Below are positions 7,993 through 16,964 of a stretch of 64,000 bases of DNA, one piece after another; the stretch's first letter is position 1; each line of letters starts with the position of its first letter. A model generated the notes under the pieces. It was not told the origin of the DNA. It saw only the letters and a list, made by a program, of their open reading frames with translations, and made no database searches. The stretch spans positions 2,551,547-2,615,546 of the forward strand of contig CP003940.1 of assembly GCA_000317655.1 (NCBI GenBank). The letters are read 5' to 3'. The stretch is from Cyanobacterium stanieri PCC 7202. Lineage in GTDB: Bacteria; Cyanobacteriota; Cyanobacteriia; Cyanobacteriales; Cyanobacteriaceae. Made by a program: the position numbers and the translations under genes.

Positions 7993-10254
7993 TTAAAAAG
8001 GTAAATCGTCCTCGTCTTCCACATCCAATTCGGGGCGATTAATCACCTTGATTTCTGGAGGCGGAATTATAAACGGTGGTGATTCAATGTCATCAAGAAT
8101 TTCCCCATTAACACTTTTGGCAAATTTTTCGGCAACTTGCTTTAACTGGGCAGGGGATGCTTGTATTACTTCTATATTATTATTTGCAACCATCGGTTGA
8201 GGTGAAGGAGTGGGGGGTGTAATTTCTTCCTTTTTCTCCTCTGATGGTGGTGTAATAGGGGGAGGGTTTTGGGTTGCTTTTTCCTCGATGGCAGGGGATG
8301 GGGATTTATCAGGGGCTTTTTTTTTACTTTCTTTTTCTTCTACTTGAAACACCAAGTTAATGGGTTTACCTAAAACTTGACTAAAGGCTTTTTCCATAAC
8401 TGGTTGATGTTGTTTACTAAGTTTGAGGAAAAATTCTGTGATGACACCAATAGTAATGGTAGTGTTTTGATAGTCGAGAATATGGCATTGTTGCGCCAAA
8501 AAACCTTTTGTCATCACGGCGGAGATGGTGGAGACGACTTTTTCTTTTAATTCTTCTAAGGAGTTAAATTCAGGGGTTGGGGTAGTAGTAGTTTCTTTTT
8601 CTGGGGGAGGGGAGGCTTGATGATTGACGGTGGCAGGGGTAGCAGGTTGAGATTCTTCTTGCTTTGGAGAAGGGGTAAAGGTTTTTTGAGCTACAGGAGG
8701 AGATGCCATGGGAGTTTTGTTGACTACGGTATGGGTAGTTACTACCCCATTGGCAGAGGGAAGGAGATTAAGGAGGGTAATTTCTAACCATAGTCGGGGT
8801 TGGGTGGTATTTTTAATTTGAATTTCGCTGTCTTTGAGTTTTTTTTGTCCTTGGAGGATGGTGGAAATATCCCAATGCTGTGCCGTTTCGCATAGTTGTT
8901 GCCATGTTTCTTGGGTGACGGTGACTAAGTCCGATCGCCCTGGGGCTGTTTTTGCCATTAATAGACTAAGATAGAAGTTAGCGAGGTTTTGTAGCAAAAT
9001 CAAGGGTTCTCTACCCCTATCCAAGAGCTTACGACACTGTACGATCACTGTTTCTGGGTTATCCGTGGCGATCGCCCTTAATAACTCCAATAAATCTTGC
9101 TCAGATACCGAACCCACCAAATCCCATACCTTCTGGGTGGTAATAGTACCCGATAACAAACTCAATTGATCTAATAAACTCTCCGCATCCCTCATCCCTC
9201 CATTGGAAAGTTGAGCAACCAAACTCAAAGCCCCAGAATCGATGTCTATGCCCTCCTCCGTGGCGATATAGCCCAAGTGTTTGACCATAGCATCAAGGGG
9301 GATACGACGATAATCAAACCGTTGACAACGGCTGATAATGGTGGGTAGAACTCTTTGGGGATCTGTGGTAGCCAGAACAAAAATTACCCTACTCGGTGGC
9401 TCTTCCAAGGTTTTTAACAAGGCATTAAATGCCGCCGTACTGAGCATATGGCAATTATGAACCAATAAACCATTAGCCACAAAATTATGATTATCCTCCA
9501 CTTCTATGTCATACACATTTTCTTGATCTATTACATTAACTTTCTCTACCACTTCTAAACTTGTAGATAAAGCTCCCACATCCACACTCACAGGGGATAG
9601 TATCTTCATTCCTTCTCGAATTTCGTTTGCTTTTATCCATCCCTCTGTTGTCCGAATTAAGTGATTACCTGTACAACGAATTTCTCTGTTATGCGTTGTT
9701 ATTTTGAGGGTTTCTTTGATCCCTTGATCTAACCATCTGAGAACTTTTTTATATTCCCAGTTGCCCGATTTTTCATTATAGCTAAGAACTTTTTTCCCCT
9801 TGATAGAGGGGTTATCTAACCTCATCAATCCTTCATCGGTAATGATTAGGCTATCTCCTGTTAAACATTCGTCAATCACATATACTTTATAACGACACTG
9901 CACAGGGGCAAACTGTACCCGCTCAATAATTTCCCTAATATTGTCCACCCCTGTATTACTCGCCGCATCAATTTCAATGACATCTAACGCTGAACCATTG
10001 GTAATACTGACACAGGCCTCACATTTTCCGCAGGGGGTAGGGGTAGGTTTATCCGTCGCCATACAGTTTAATGATTTGGCTAAAATACGGGCGCTGGAGG
10101 TTTTACCTGTACCCCTAGGGCCACAAAATAGATAGGCAGGGGCTATTTTCCCCGAGGTGAGGGCATTACTCAGGGTTTGGGCGATCGCATCTTGTCCTGC
10201 CAATTGTGCAAAAGTTTGGGGACGATATTTATGGTGTAAGGGCTCGTAAGTCAC
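7993..10254 (-). CDS. dnaX: DNA polymerase III subunit tau/gamma DnaX, with in-frame mini-intein
   Basis: DnaX is the ATPase subunit of the clamp loader that couples leading- and lagging-strand polymerases. The Walker A motif GPRGTGKTS is at residues 45-53, the zinc module CGKCEAC at 75-81, the Walker B region reads YVIDE (125-129) and the sensor region LATTDP follows. The Walker B sequence is split after Glu129 by a 138-residue intein (130-267); the extein resumes CHML, restoring DECHML. The spliced length would be 615 residues. The start is a GTG at 10254, as no in-frame ATG fits the conserved MTYEPLHHKYRP beginning. The C-terminal part is proline-rich. A run of nine adenines in the coding strand (8317-8325) offers a possible slippage site. 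Confidence 0.96.
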   Translation of the reverse strand: MTYEPLHHKYRPQTFAQLAGQDAIAQTLSNALTSGKIAPAYLFCGPRGTGKTSSARILAKSLNCMATDKPTPTPCGKCEACVSITNGSALDVIEIDAASNTGVDNIREIIERVQFAPVQCRYKVYVIDECLTGDSLIITDEGLMRLDNPSIKGKKVLSYNEKSGNWEYKKVLRWLDQGIKETLKITTHNREIRCTGNHLIRTTEGWIKANEIREGMKILSPVSVDVGALSTSLEVVEKVNVIDQENVYDIEVEDNHNFVANGLLVHNCHMLSTAAFNALLKTLEEPPSRVIFVLATTDPQRVLPTIISRCQRFDYRRIPLDAMVKHLGYIATEEGIDIDSGALSLVAQLSNGGMRDAESLLDQLSLLSGTITTQKVWDLVGSVSEQDLLELLRAIATDNPETVIVQCRKLLDRGREPLILLQNLANFYLSLLMAKTAPGRSDLVTVTQETWQQLCETAQHWDISTILQGQKKLKDSEIQIKNTTQPRLWLEITLLNLLPSANGVVTTHTVVNKTPMASPPVAQKTFTPSPKQEESQPATPATVNHQASPPPEKETTTTPTPEFNSLEELKEKVVSTISAVMTKGFLAQQCHILDYQNTTITIGVITEFFLKLSKQHQPVMEKAFSQVLGKPINLVFQVEEKESKKKAPDKSPSPAIEEKATQNPPPITPPSEEKKEEITPPTPSPQPMVANNNIEVIQASPAQLKQVAEKFAKSVNGEILDDIESPPFIIPPPEIKVINRPELDVEDEDDLPF
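9454..9867 (-). other. DnaX mini-intein (138 residues, no homing endonuclease)
   Basis: The insertion begins with the nucleophile cysteine in CLTGDSLI (block A), carries CTGNHLI as the block B histidine region, and ends with NFVANGLLVHN (blocks F and G) before the first extein residue Cys268. All residues required for standard class 1 splicing are present: Cys1, block-B His, C-terminal His-Asn and a +1 Cys. There is no room for a LAGLIDADG or HNH endonuclease, so this is a natural mini-intein. The position, directly after DE of the Walker B motif, is the usual DnaX intein insertion point in cyanobacteria. The reading frame is open throughout. Confidence 0.93.
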
Positions 10255-10312
10255 AGTAGTTATGGTTTATGCAGGGGAATAAGAAATAGTGATCATACTT
10301 ATCTTAAGGTTT

Positions 10313-10370
10313 AATTGTCCATTGTCTATTGTCCATTGTCAATTGTTTTCTCCATTGTTCATTGTTATCA
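10313..10370. repeat. Heptameric tandem repeats (ATTGTCC type)
   Basis: ATTGTCC, ATTGTCT, ATTGTCC, ATTGTCA and degenerate copies follow one another with a 7-bp period between the divergent dnaX and TPR-protein starts. This array sits in a promoter region, unlike several others that touch gene 3' ends. Confidence 0.75.
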
Positions 10371-10417
10371 GTTATTATTGAATATCGACTGAATATGGGT
10401 TCTTATTTTTAAAGGCA

Positions 10418-11518
10418 ATGATTAAAAAATTATGGCGCTGGGGTACTAAAAAAGAAGAATCAGCACTAGATTACGAAGCGCAAGAAGGGGAAGAATCTTC
10501 CCAGCCAAAATTGTTCACCGATGACAAAACCCTAGAATATCTTTTCAATCAACTATTAGAAGGAGTTGCCAAAGGATGGACAGAAAACCGCATCGAAAAA
10601 TTTTTTCAAAATTTAGAACCGAAAATAACCGTCGATAGTTGGTTAGTGTGGTTACAAAAATATGGTGAAAGTTTAGTCAATTCCCTAGCACCTCATTACA
10701 CCATCGCTTCTCGTATGGTCATCTTGGGTGAAAAAACTTCTTCCCTACCATTTTATCGTCCTGTGGGAGATTTAGCCCATGAGTTTGCCAATGAAATTTT
10801 AGCCCGTAAAGATGGTATTCAGCTAGAGCCTATTAATGGTAATGGGGATGAGGATGATGCCGCAGAGGCTAGTAGTTTGGCGGATTTACTCAAGTTGTTA
10901 CAAAATGATGAAAATTTTGCCCGTAAAACTGCTCGTAAGTTGGGTTTAAAAAACCATGAACCGGGAGCTATTATTGATAAGTTAATTAAGGCTAGTAATT
11001 CGAGTAAGGAGATTTTGTTGGAGGTGGAGTCCATCACCACAGACGAAGAAGAGGAGTTAGTTGATTTAGAATGGGTAGAACATTGGTTTAATCTTGGTCT
11101 GGAAAAGGCGGAAAAGGGTGATCTGCAAGGGGCGATCGCCTCTTGGGACAAAATCATTGAGGTAGAACCTAATTTAGGACAAGTATGGCACAATAGGGGT
11201 TGTGCGCTGGCTTATTTACAAAATTATGCCGAAGCCATCGAATCTTTTGATCATGCCCTCGATATTAATGTTAACGATGTGGAATCTTGGCACAATCGGG
11301 GTAATGCCCTCTACAATCTCCGCCAATATCCAGAAGCCTTGATGAGTTGGGAAAGGGCGATCGGTATTCAACCCAACCACGCCATGGCATGGTACCATAA
11401 GGGCTTAGTATTAGAAGCCCTCGGGCGTTTTATCGAAGCAAAAGAATCTTATCAACAAGTAAAGGCGATCGCCCCTGAATTTGACGCAATCGAAATCCGT
11501 CTGCAAAACCTTTCCTAG
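10418..11518 (+). CDS. Tetratricopeptide-repeat protein
   Basis: The C-terminal third (about residues 218-362) holds four consecutive TPR units, recognisable by the W-x-N-x-G/A-x-A spacing: WFNLGLEKAEKGDLQGAIAS, WHNRGCALAYLQNYAEAIES, WHNRGNALYNLRQYPEALMS and WYHKGLVLEALGRFIEAKES. The first 215 residues are acidic and predicted helical and match no family that I recognise. There is no signal peptide or membrane segment, so a cytosolic protein-protein interaction role is likely. The partner is unknown. The ATG at 10418 is the first in frame; a weak AAAGG precedes it. The next gene starts 5 bp after the stop and is probably co-transcribed. Confidence 0.85.
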   Translation: MIKKLWRWGTKKEESALDYEAQEGEESSQPKLFTDDKTLEYLFNQLLEGVAKGWTENRIEKFFQNLEPKITVDSWLVWLQKYGESLVNSLAPHYTIASRMVILGEKTSSLPFYRPVGDLAHEFANEILARKDGIQLEPINGNGDEDDAAEASSLADLLKLLQNDENFARKTARKLGLKNHEPGAIIDKLIKASNSSKEILLEVESITTDEEEELVDLEWVEHWFNLGLEKAEKGDLQGAIASWDKIIEVEPNLGQVWHNRGCALAYLQNYAEAIESFDHALDINVNDVESWHNRGNALYNLRQYPEALMSWERAIGIQPNHAMAWYHKGLVLEALGRFIEAKESYQQVKAIAPEFDAIEIRLQNLS

Positions 11519-11523
11519 AATCC

Positions 11524-12222
11524 ATGGCAAACCTTCCCCACATTACCGCCATCCTCGCCATGAGTGCCGATGGCAAAATTAGCACCGAAAGTGCCAAACC
11601 AGCCCGATTTAGTAGCCCTCAAGATCTCGCCCACCTAGAAGAACAAATATCTCTCTGTGATGCCATCATCTTCGGTGCCAACACCCTCAGAGCCTACGGT
11701 ACCACCCTGACCATTAAACAACCCCATCTCCTTGCCCAAAGACAAGAAAGACAACAAAACCCTCAACCCATTAATATAGTTTGCTCTGCTTCAGGCAACC
11801 TAGAAACCCATTATTCTTTTTTTGAACAACCAGTAAAAAGAATTTTATTAACAACCCAAAAAGGCAAAGAAAACTGGAATATTAATATTAATAGAAACGA
11901 TAAAAAAATACTTTTCAATGATTATTTAATAATTGAAAATAAAAACAAAAAAATAGACTGGCAACCAGTATTTAAACACTTAAAAAGCATTAATATAAAT
12001 CGTGTCGCCGTCCTCGGCGGAGGAGAATTAATCGCCTCCATATTAGAAAAAAAGCTGATTGATGATCTTTGGTTAACAGTTTGTCCAGTGATACTAGGAG
12101 GAAACCAAGCCCCCAGCCCCGTAGGCGGAAACTCCTTTCCCCAATCAATTCCCCTGCATTTAAAAAGAGTCAAACAAGTGGGAGAAGAACTATTTTTAAA
12201 CTATCAAATAATCAAAAATTAA
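11524..12222 (+). CDS. RibD C-terminal-domain (dihydrofolate-reductase-like) reductase
   Basis: The 232-residue protein corresponds to the reductase half of RibD (pyrimidine reductase fold). It opens with [17 protein letters not shown], has [17 protein letters not shown] around residues 43-60 and [19 protein letters not shown] near 160-178, the glycine-rich NADPH-binding segment. No deaminase domain is present. In riboflavin synthesis this half reduces the ribosyl side chain, but stand-alone homologues may act on other substrates, so RibD function is inferred rather than shown. It lies 5 bp after the TPR gene. Its stop overlaps the convergent cysE stop by 4 bp, leaving no room for an independent terminator. 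Confidence 0.82.
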   Translation: MANLPHITAILAMSADGKISTESAKPARFSSPQDLAHLEEQISLCDAIIFGANTLRAYGTTLTIKQPHLLAQRQERQQNPQPINIVCSASGNLETHYSFFEQPVKRILLTTQKGKENWNININRNDKKILFNDYLIIENKNKKIDWQPVFKHLKSININRVAVLGGGELIASILEKKLIDDLWLTVCPVILGGNQAPSPVGGNSFPQSIPLHLKRVKQVGEELFLNYQIIKN

Positions 12223-12875
12223 CGATCAACCATTACCCCTTGTTCCTCTTTTAACTCCGCAATTTCCTGCTCCAAAGACTCGATTCTATCAATTAAGCCC
12301 CTGATTACAGTCGCCTCAGAGTCAGGTAAATTACCATGTTCGAGGGGATTAACCTTCACCCCAGAACGATATACAATTCTGCCAGGAATACCTACCACAG
12401 TACACTCAGAAGGTACATCCCGCAAAACCACCGAACCAGCACCAATGCGAACATTATTTCCGATCAACAAATTACCCAAAACCTTCGCACCTGCACCAAC
12501 TACCACGTTTTCACCGAGGGTAGGGTGACGTTTACCCGTATCTTTTCCTGTACCACCGAGGGTAACACCCTGATAAATAAGGCAATAATCCCCCAAAATG
12601 GCAGTCTCACCAATCACAACTCCCATACCATGATCAATAAATACCCCTTGCCCCAACTGCGCCCCTGGGTGAATTTCAATACCCGTGAAAAAGCGACCCA
12701 AATGGGAGAGAAAACGAGGAATAAAAGGAACTCCTAAGCGGTATAACCAATGAGAAAAGCGGTGCAAAACCACTGCCTGTAAACCGGGATAACATAATAA
12801 GACTTCTAACCAGTTACGGGCGGCAGGATCTCGCTCAAAGATAATTTTAAAATCAGAAATGATTGATGATAGCAC
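12219..12875 (-). CDS. cysE: Serine O-acetyltransferase CysE
   Basis: CysE acetylates L-serine with acetyl-CoA, the first step of cysteine synthesis. The C-terminal left-handed beta-helix hexapeptide repeats are clear, including [20 protein letters not shown], where the conserved His of the active site occurs, and [15 protein letters not shown], diagnostic for CysE. The length of 218 fits the short plant/cyanobacterial type that lacks part of the N-terminal helical domain. The start is a GTG at 12875; no ATG lies suitably upstream. The C-terminal tail is charged and helical and may mediate assembly with cysteine synthase. It is convergent with, and overlaps by 4 bp, the reductase gene. Confidence 0.93.
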   Translation of the reverse strand: MLSSIISDFKIIFERDPAARNWLEVLLCYPGLQAVVLHRFSHWLYRLGVPFIPRFLSHLGRFFTGIEIHPGAQLGQGVFIDHGMGVVIGETAILGDYCLIYQGVTLGGTGKDTGKRHPTLGENVVVGAGAKVLGNLLIGNNVRIGAGSVVLRDVPSECTVVGIPGRIVYRSGVKVNPLEHGNLPDSEATVIRGLIDRIESLEQEIAELKEEQGVMVDR

Positions 12876-12956
12876 TTTATATATATTGAGTAAAAATTTC
12901 TACTAAAATTATTATCCCTCAGTATTAACCAATGTGGTGGAAGGGTTTACCGAAAT

Positions 12957-13790
12957 TTAAAAAGGAGATTCATTGGTTCTGGAAACTTGACCAATGGGAG
13001 GAACACTGCTCCCTTGATTTTGATTCATACCTTGAGGAGTGGGAGTCCAAGGATTTACAGTGGGGCTAACGCTAGATGGCACATTATTAGTTTGAATGGG
13101 AGGAGAATAGTATTGTCCACCACTCGGAATATTATTCTGCATAGGAGGAGTTTGAGATTGGGGAATATTACGATTAGAGTTATAGTTACCCATAACATTA
13201 CTCACCGCCTGATTTAGGGGACTAGGGGCAATAGGAATCTGTTGTGAGCTAGTTTGTCTTTGTTGATTAAATTCAGGACTTAGTAACCCTTGTAAATTAG
13301 CATTACCATTACCATTACCCACAGAGGGAGTGATTTGAGGAGAGATACGGGGAAGAGATAATACTTGATCGTACAACCGACTTTGATTAGGCGCAGTGGG
13401 GGCATTTCTCCTTTCCACGGTATCATCAGAACCAAATAAATTCACTTCCCTAATATCTGAATCGAGGGGATCTTCTGCGAGGGGCTGATCTTCTGGGGAA
13501 GATAAGCTGTCGGGGTCAGTAGTGGCATTATTCGGATCAATGGGATTTTCAGCAGTTCCCTCTTCGGTGTCCTCCACATTTTCCACCTCAATATCAACGG
13601 ATGCACCAGATCGAGATGGGGCGGGGGTTCTTCTACTAGCTTCTCTGAATTGGTTGTTAATAGCTATTAATTGCCAAGCAGCAATGCCGATAATTCCCAA
13701 GACGACAATGGAAGCCAGAAACAAAGGGCTTAAAAAGGTTCCCATTCTTGACTTGAGATAATCGGGGGAGTGTTTTTTGGATGGTGCCAT
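12957..13790 (-). CDS. Membrane-anchored proline/serine/asparagine-rich protein downstream of LptF
   Basis: I do not recognise this family. The protein starts MAPSKKHSPDYLKSRMG, has one strong membrane segment at about residues 23-44, then an acidic stretch and a long low-complexity tail rich in Pro, Ser, Asn and Gln to the end (277 residues). The topology suggests a cytoplasmic N-terminus and a disordered periplasmic tail. I chose the ATG at 13790; a GTG at 13820 would add ten residues but would come closer to the upstream gene. It is the last gene in a run with LptA, LptB and the LptF/G-like permease, 62 bp after the permease stop, so a role at the cell envelope is plausible but unproven. 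Confidence 0.68.
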   Translation of the reverse strand: MAPSKKHSPDYLKSRMGTFLSPLFLASIVVLGIIGIAAWQLIAINNQFREASRRTPAPSRSGASVDIEVENVEDTEEGTAENPIDPNNATTDPDSLSSPEDQPLAEDPLDSDIREVNLFGSDDTVERRNAPTAPNQSRLYDQVLSLPRISPQITPSVGNGNGNANLQGLLSPEFNQQRQTSSQQIPIAPSPLNQAVSNVMGNYNSNRNIPQSQTPPMQNNIPSGGQYYSPPIQTNNVPSSVSPTVNPWTPTPQGMNQNQGSSVPPIGQVSRTNESPF

Positions 13791-13852
13791 AATAAAAATA
13801 CCCAATGATTGTCGGTACACTTAATTATATCATTATCTTTTGGGGACGATCT

Positions 13853-15013
13853 CTATCTTGTGTTGGTATAAAGAAGCCACCCTCCTATCCCTAAACCAAT
13901 AAGATTACCTAACCAAGCTCCCATAAATGGACTCATAAGACCAGAAATAGCGAAGGATTCTCCCATAAAAGAGAGTACATAATAAACTAAGATAAGGGCG
14001 ATACAGATTCCGAAACTTTTGGCTTTACCCGTGTTTTGGGGACGGATGCCAAGGGCTGAACCCATCATGGTAAAAACGATACAAACAAAAGGGAGGGCAA
14101 TTTTGCTTTGGATTTTGACAGCTAATCTTCTGGCTTCGTCTAAGTTTCCTTCTAGTCTGGCGATGTTTAAGTATTGTTGAGCTTGACCAATGCTCATTTC
14201 GTCATAACTGAGGGGACGATTGGCAAAGTCTAGGGGCGCTCGGGGCAGGGCTAGTTGTTGGTGTTGAAAACGAACTACATTTTTTGAACTACCATCCATG
14301 GCAATGACATAAATGGTGCCGTTGAAAAAATCCCAAATATTTTCGCTGATGTTCCAGCGTGCGGTTTCGGCGGTTAATACTTGATTGACTCCTTCCCTAG
14401 AAAAGTCGAGGATGGTTAAATATTTCATTTCATCGCCGTTAAATTCTTCGGCATAAAAAAGCCTTGCTAACCCGTAATTGACACTGCCATCGTCTCTGAC
14501 AATATCAGCATATTCAGGATATAAAATATTACGTTCGTTCAAATCTGGTCGAACTTGGGTAAGGGCATTTTGCAGGGTGATGGTGGCTTGTCGGTTGGCA
14601 GAAGGTGTAACCACATCATTGATAAAAAATGTCATTCCTGTGATGAATAGACTGAGTATGAGGGCAGGAATAACCAGACGAAATAGATTGATACCTACAC
14701 TTCTGAGGGCGATGATTTCACTATCGCTAGAAAGACGACTGTAGGCGACTAGGGTGGCAAGAAGCAATGACATGGGAAAGGCGAGGACGATAAATTCTGG
14801 CATCCTCAACAAAAACACTTGAAAGGCGACTCCTACAAAGAGCCCTGATTCGGTTACTCGGCGAATTAGTTCAAATAATGTACCAATGGATAGTCCGAGC
14901 GCTGTAAATAGACCAATTCCGAAGAGGAAGGGCATGATTAGCTCGGAAAGAATATACTTATCCATGAGGGAAATATGGAATTTAAAGGTGGTGATTTTTT
15001 GTTTATCTTCCAT
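13853..15013 (-). CDS. LptF/LptG family permease (YjgP/YjgQ)
   Basis: This inner-membrane subunit works with LptB to extract lipopolysaccharide from the membrane and pass it to the periplasmic bridge. The 386-residue sequence shows membrane segments near the N-terminus (LIMPFLFGIGLFTALGLSIG and following), a large periplasmic domain (about 130-280, including FSREGVNQVLTAETARW) and membrane segments at the C-terminus, the layout of YjgP/YjgQ proteins. Cyanobacteria usually have a single such protein, which is expected to act as a homodimer. Its ATG at 15013 lies 5 bp after the lptB stop, so translation is probably coupled. Family is secure; whether to call it LptF or LptG is arbitrary. Confidence 0.9.
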   Translation of the reverse strand: MEDKQKITTFKFHISLMDKYILSELIMPFLFGIGLFTALGLSIGTLFELIRRVTESGLFVGVAFQVFLLRMPEFIVLAFPMSLLLATLVAYSRLSSDSEIIALRSVGINLFRLVIPALILSLFITGMTFFINDVVTPSANRQATITLQNALTQVRPDLNERNILYPEYADIVRDDGSVNYGLARLFYAEEFNGDEMKYLTILDFSREGVNQVLTAETARWNISENIWDFFNGTIYVIAMDGSSKNVVRFQHQQLALPRAPLDFANRPLSYDEMSIGQAQQYLNIARLEGNLDEARRLAVKIQSKIALPFVCIVFTMMGSALGIRPQNTGKAKSFGICIALILVYYVLSFMGESFAISGLMSPFMGAWLGNLIGLGIGGWLLYTNTR

Positions 15014-15018
15014 AAAAG

Positions 15019-15747
15019 CTAGACTTTAAAGTTATCTCCTAGATAGTATTGTCGAACAAGGGGATTGTTATATAGTTCTTCGGCGGTGCCTGATGCTAAA
15101 ATTTGCCCTTCTCGCATGATATACGATCGCCCCGTAATGGCAAGGGTTTCTCTAACATTATGATCTGTGATCAAAATTCCCATGCCTTTATTTTTGAGAT
15201 CATCAATAATCTGTTGAATTTCGGATACGGCAATGGGATCAACCCCCGCAAAAGGTTCATCGAGGAGCAAAAACTTGGGTCCTTCTCTACCAACGGCTAA
15301 GGCACGAGCTAATTCGGTGCGTCTTCTTTCTCCTCCCGAGACTTGAGAACCTTTGGTATTAACTACTTTTTCGAGGCGGAAGTCTTCTATGAGTTGTTTT
15401 AGTCTGATGGTACGGGTACGGGAGGAAAGGTTGGTTTGTTCTAGGACTAATTCAATATTTTCTCTGACGGTGAGGTTACGAAAAATACTGGCTTGTTGGG
15501 TAAGATAACCGATACCTAGTTTTGCCCTTTGGTTGAGCTTGAGGGAGGTAATATCTTGGTTGTCTAGGTTTACTTCTCCCTGATTGGGCATCACTAATCC
15601 TGTGGTGATATAGAATGTAGTTGTTTTACCTGCTCCATTAGGACCTAATAAACCAACGATTTCTCCTTGGGATACTTTGAGGTTAACTCGATTGACTATG
15701 GATCTTTTGCCATAGGATTTATGAATGTTCTTCAGTGTTAATTGCAT
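15019..15747 (-). CDS. lptB: LPS export ABC transporter ATP-binding protein LptB
   Basis: LptB supplies the ATPase for LPS extraction. Walker A is GPNGAGKTT, the signature is VSGGERRRTELARAL, Walker B reads FLLLDEPFAGVDP and the switch histidine is in ITDHNVRETL, the sequence typical of LptB rather than other ABC proteins. The ATG at 15747 gives 242 residues, which is the family length. A TTG at 15765 would add six residues but has no support. It is 38 bp downstream of the lptA-like gene and immediately upstream of the permease gene, forming a compact export operon. Confidence 0.94.
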   Translation of the reverse strand: MQLTLKNIHKSYGKRSIVNRVNLKVSQGEIVGLLGPNGAGKTTTFYITTGLVMPNQGEVNLDNQDITSLKLNQRAKLGIGYLTQQASIFRNLTVRENIELVLEQTNLSSRTRTIRLKQLIEDFRLEKVVNTKGSQVSGGERRRTELARALAVGREGPKFLLLDEPFAGVDPIAVSEIQQIIDDLKNKGMGILITDHNVRETLAITGRSYIMREGQILASGTAEELYNNPLVRQYYLGDNFKV

Positions 15748-15785
15748 AGGATTTTTTTGGGACAAACCAGCTTTTGTCCTCAGTT

Positions 15786-16226
15786 TTAAAGGTTGTTTTC
15801 CTCAATTAGGTATACGGATTCTACTTGTCTTTGGTTTTGGGGGGTGGCGATAAATCTTCCTTCGTCGATAAGGTAAGTCATGGTTTCGGCTCTCATGCTA
15901 TTACCGTCTTGGATGACTTGCACGTTACCGTTTAGTACTAATCTTCTTTCTTGGCTAAAAAACTGAGCTTGGGCGGCGGTGGCTTGAATGTTGCGGGAGG
16001 GATAGTCGATATAAACGTTACCCCTTGCGGTAATCACCCCTGTTTCTGAGTTGGCTTCTTGTACGTCGGAGCGTACGGTGAGAGCTTGTCTGTTGCTGGT
16101 TTGGGCTTGGACTTCTAGGTTATTTTGGTCTAGGTTGGGGCTGATGGTGGTGATGAGGGTACTTATAATGGCGGTGGAAATCAGCAGGGGATAGTATTTT
16201 TTTGGTTTCATGGTTAATGGTTTCAT
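15786..16226 (-). CDS. LptA/OstA-like periplasmic LPS-transport protein
   Basis: After a cleavable-type signal sequence (hydrophobic residues about 12-29) comes a single OstA-like domain. SDVQEANSETGVITARGNVYI and LVLNGNVQVIQDGNSMRAETM show the beta-jellyroll repeats that bind LPS. At 146 residues it is a short LptA. In the Lpt machine it bridges the inner-membrane complex and the outer-membrane LptD. It is the first gene of the apparent lptA-lptB-lptF/G operon. The ATG at 16226 overlaps a HIP1 site; a second ATG five codons later is possible. The cyanobacterial protein could also be described as LptC/OstA-like; the domain does not decide between these. Confidence 0.85.
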   Translation of the reverse strand: MKPLTMKPKKYYPLLISTAIISTLITTISPNLDQNNLEVQAQTSNRQALTVRSDVQEANSETGVITARGNVYIDYPSRNIQATAAQAQFFSQERRLVLNGNVQVIQDGNSMRAETMTYLIDEGRFIATPQNQRQVESVYLIEENNL

Positions 16227-16305
16227 GGCGATCGCACTTAATAGAGGATATTTTTATTTTATACTTTCTTTTCTCGGCTGAGATGTTCCATAGAAAGCTG
16301 AATAG

Positions 16306-16905
16306 TTAGATTTTGGAAAGAACAAATATGTTCCCTTGATTACCTCGACTAATACGCAAATCATGGTCTAAATAGGTGGTTTCTAACCAACCATTGGTAT
16401 TAGTGATGGCGTCTAAGGCTTGATTGAGGTTAATGTCGAGGGGAAAAATATGTTTTTTCTGACTAATTTGTCTGATCAAATCTTGGGGAGATAAATATTT
16501 GAGCCAATTTTTGAGGGTGACAATGGTACGCTCAAATTTGACATTAACTTTTTTGTCGGACTCGACTTTCAAATGGGCAATAACTACCATCACACTATCT
16601 AATAAGGGTAATCCTTTGATTTCGGCAATGTTATAAATTTTTTGGGTGGAGGTATTGATGGATTGATAAATATTCTCTATTTCCACAAGGGGAATATTAT
16701 TTAAGCCAAATAAATTTTTGCTGGAGGTATAGAGTAACTGCCAATCTCCGTCGAGAAGATCTCGTTTTTGCAACGGTTGGGGGTTCGGATTATTGTCTTC
16801 TAGTTCTTCGATGGCACTTAAAATCTCAATTTTATCGTTGTCAGAGGTGCTTGTTTTTCCGTTACAACGGGCGATCGCCCCTAATAAATTAGTTTTCGCA
16901 TTCAT
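16306..16905 (-). CDS. PAP/fibrillin family lipid-associated protein
   Basis: Plastid-lipid-associated proteins (fibrillins) are lipocalin-like proteins of thylakoids and lipid bodies in chloroplasts and cyanobacteria. The conserved N-terminal region appears as LLDGDWQLLYTSSKNLFGL (about residues 50-68), and the C-terminal DLRISRGNQGNIFVL is the family's end motif. The length of 199 is normal for the cyanobacterial members. No transit peptide or membrane segment is seen. The start is an ATG at 16905. It is divergent from the DUF3134 gene, with a 59-bp shared promoter region. Exact ligand and role are unknown. Confidence 0.88.
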   Translation of the reverse strand: MNAKTNLLGAIARCNGKTSTSDNDKIEILSAIEELEDNNPNPQPLQKRDLLDGDWQLLYTSSKNLFGLNNIPLVEIENIYQSINTSTQKIYNIAEIKGLPLLDSVMVVIAHLKVESDKKVNVKFERTIVTLKNWLKYLSPQDLIRQISQKKHIFPLDINLNQALDAITNTNGWLETTYLDHDLRISRGNQGNIFVLSKI

Positions 16906-16964
16906 GGATAATCTGGTAAAATATATTTTCTCGACGAAATTTACACGGCTAGTTATATTAGTTT

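Noticed and set aside
12336-12737. 133-codon forward open frame opposite cysE
   Set aside because: It is fully antisense to a clear cysE and shows no family motif or ribosome-binding site.
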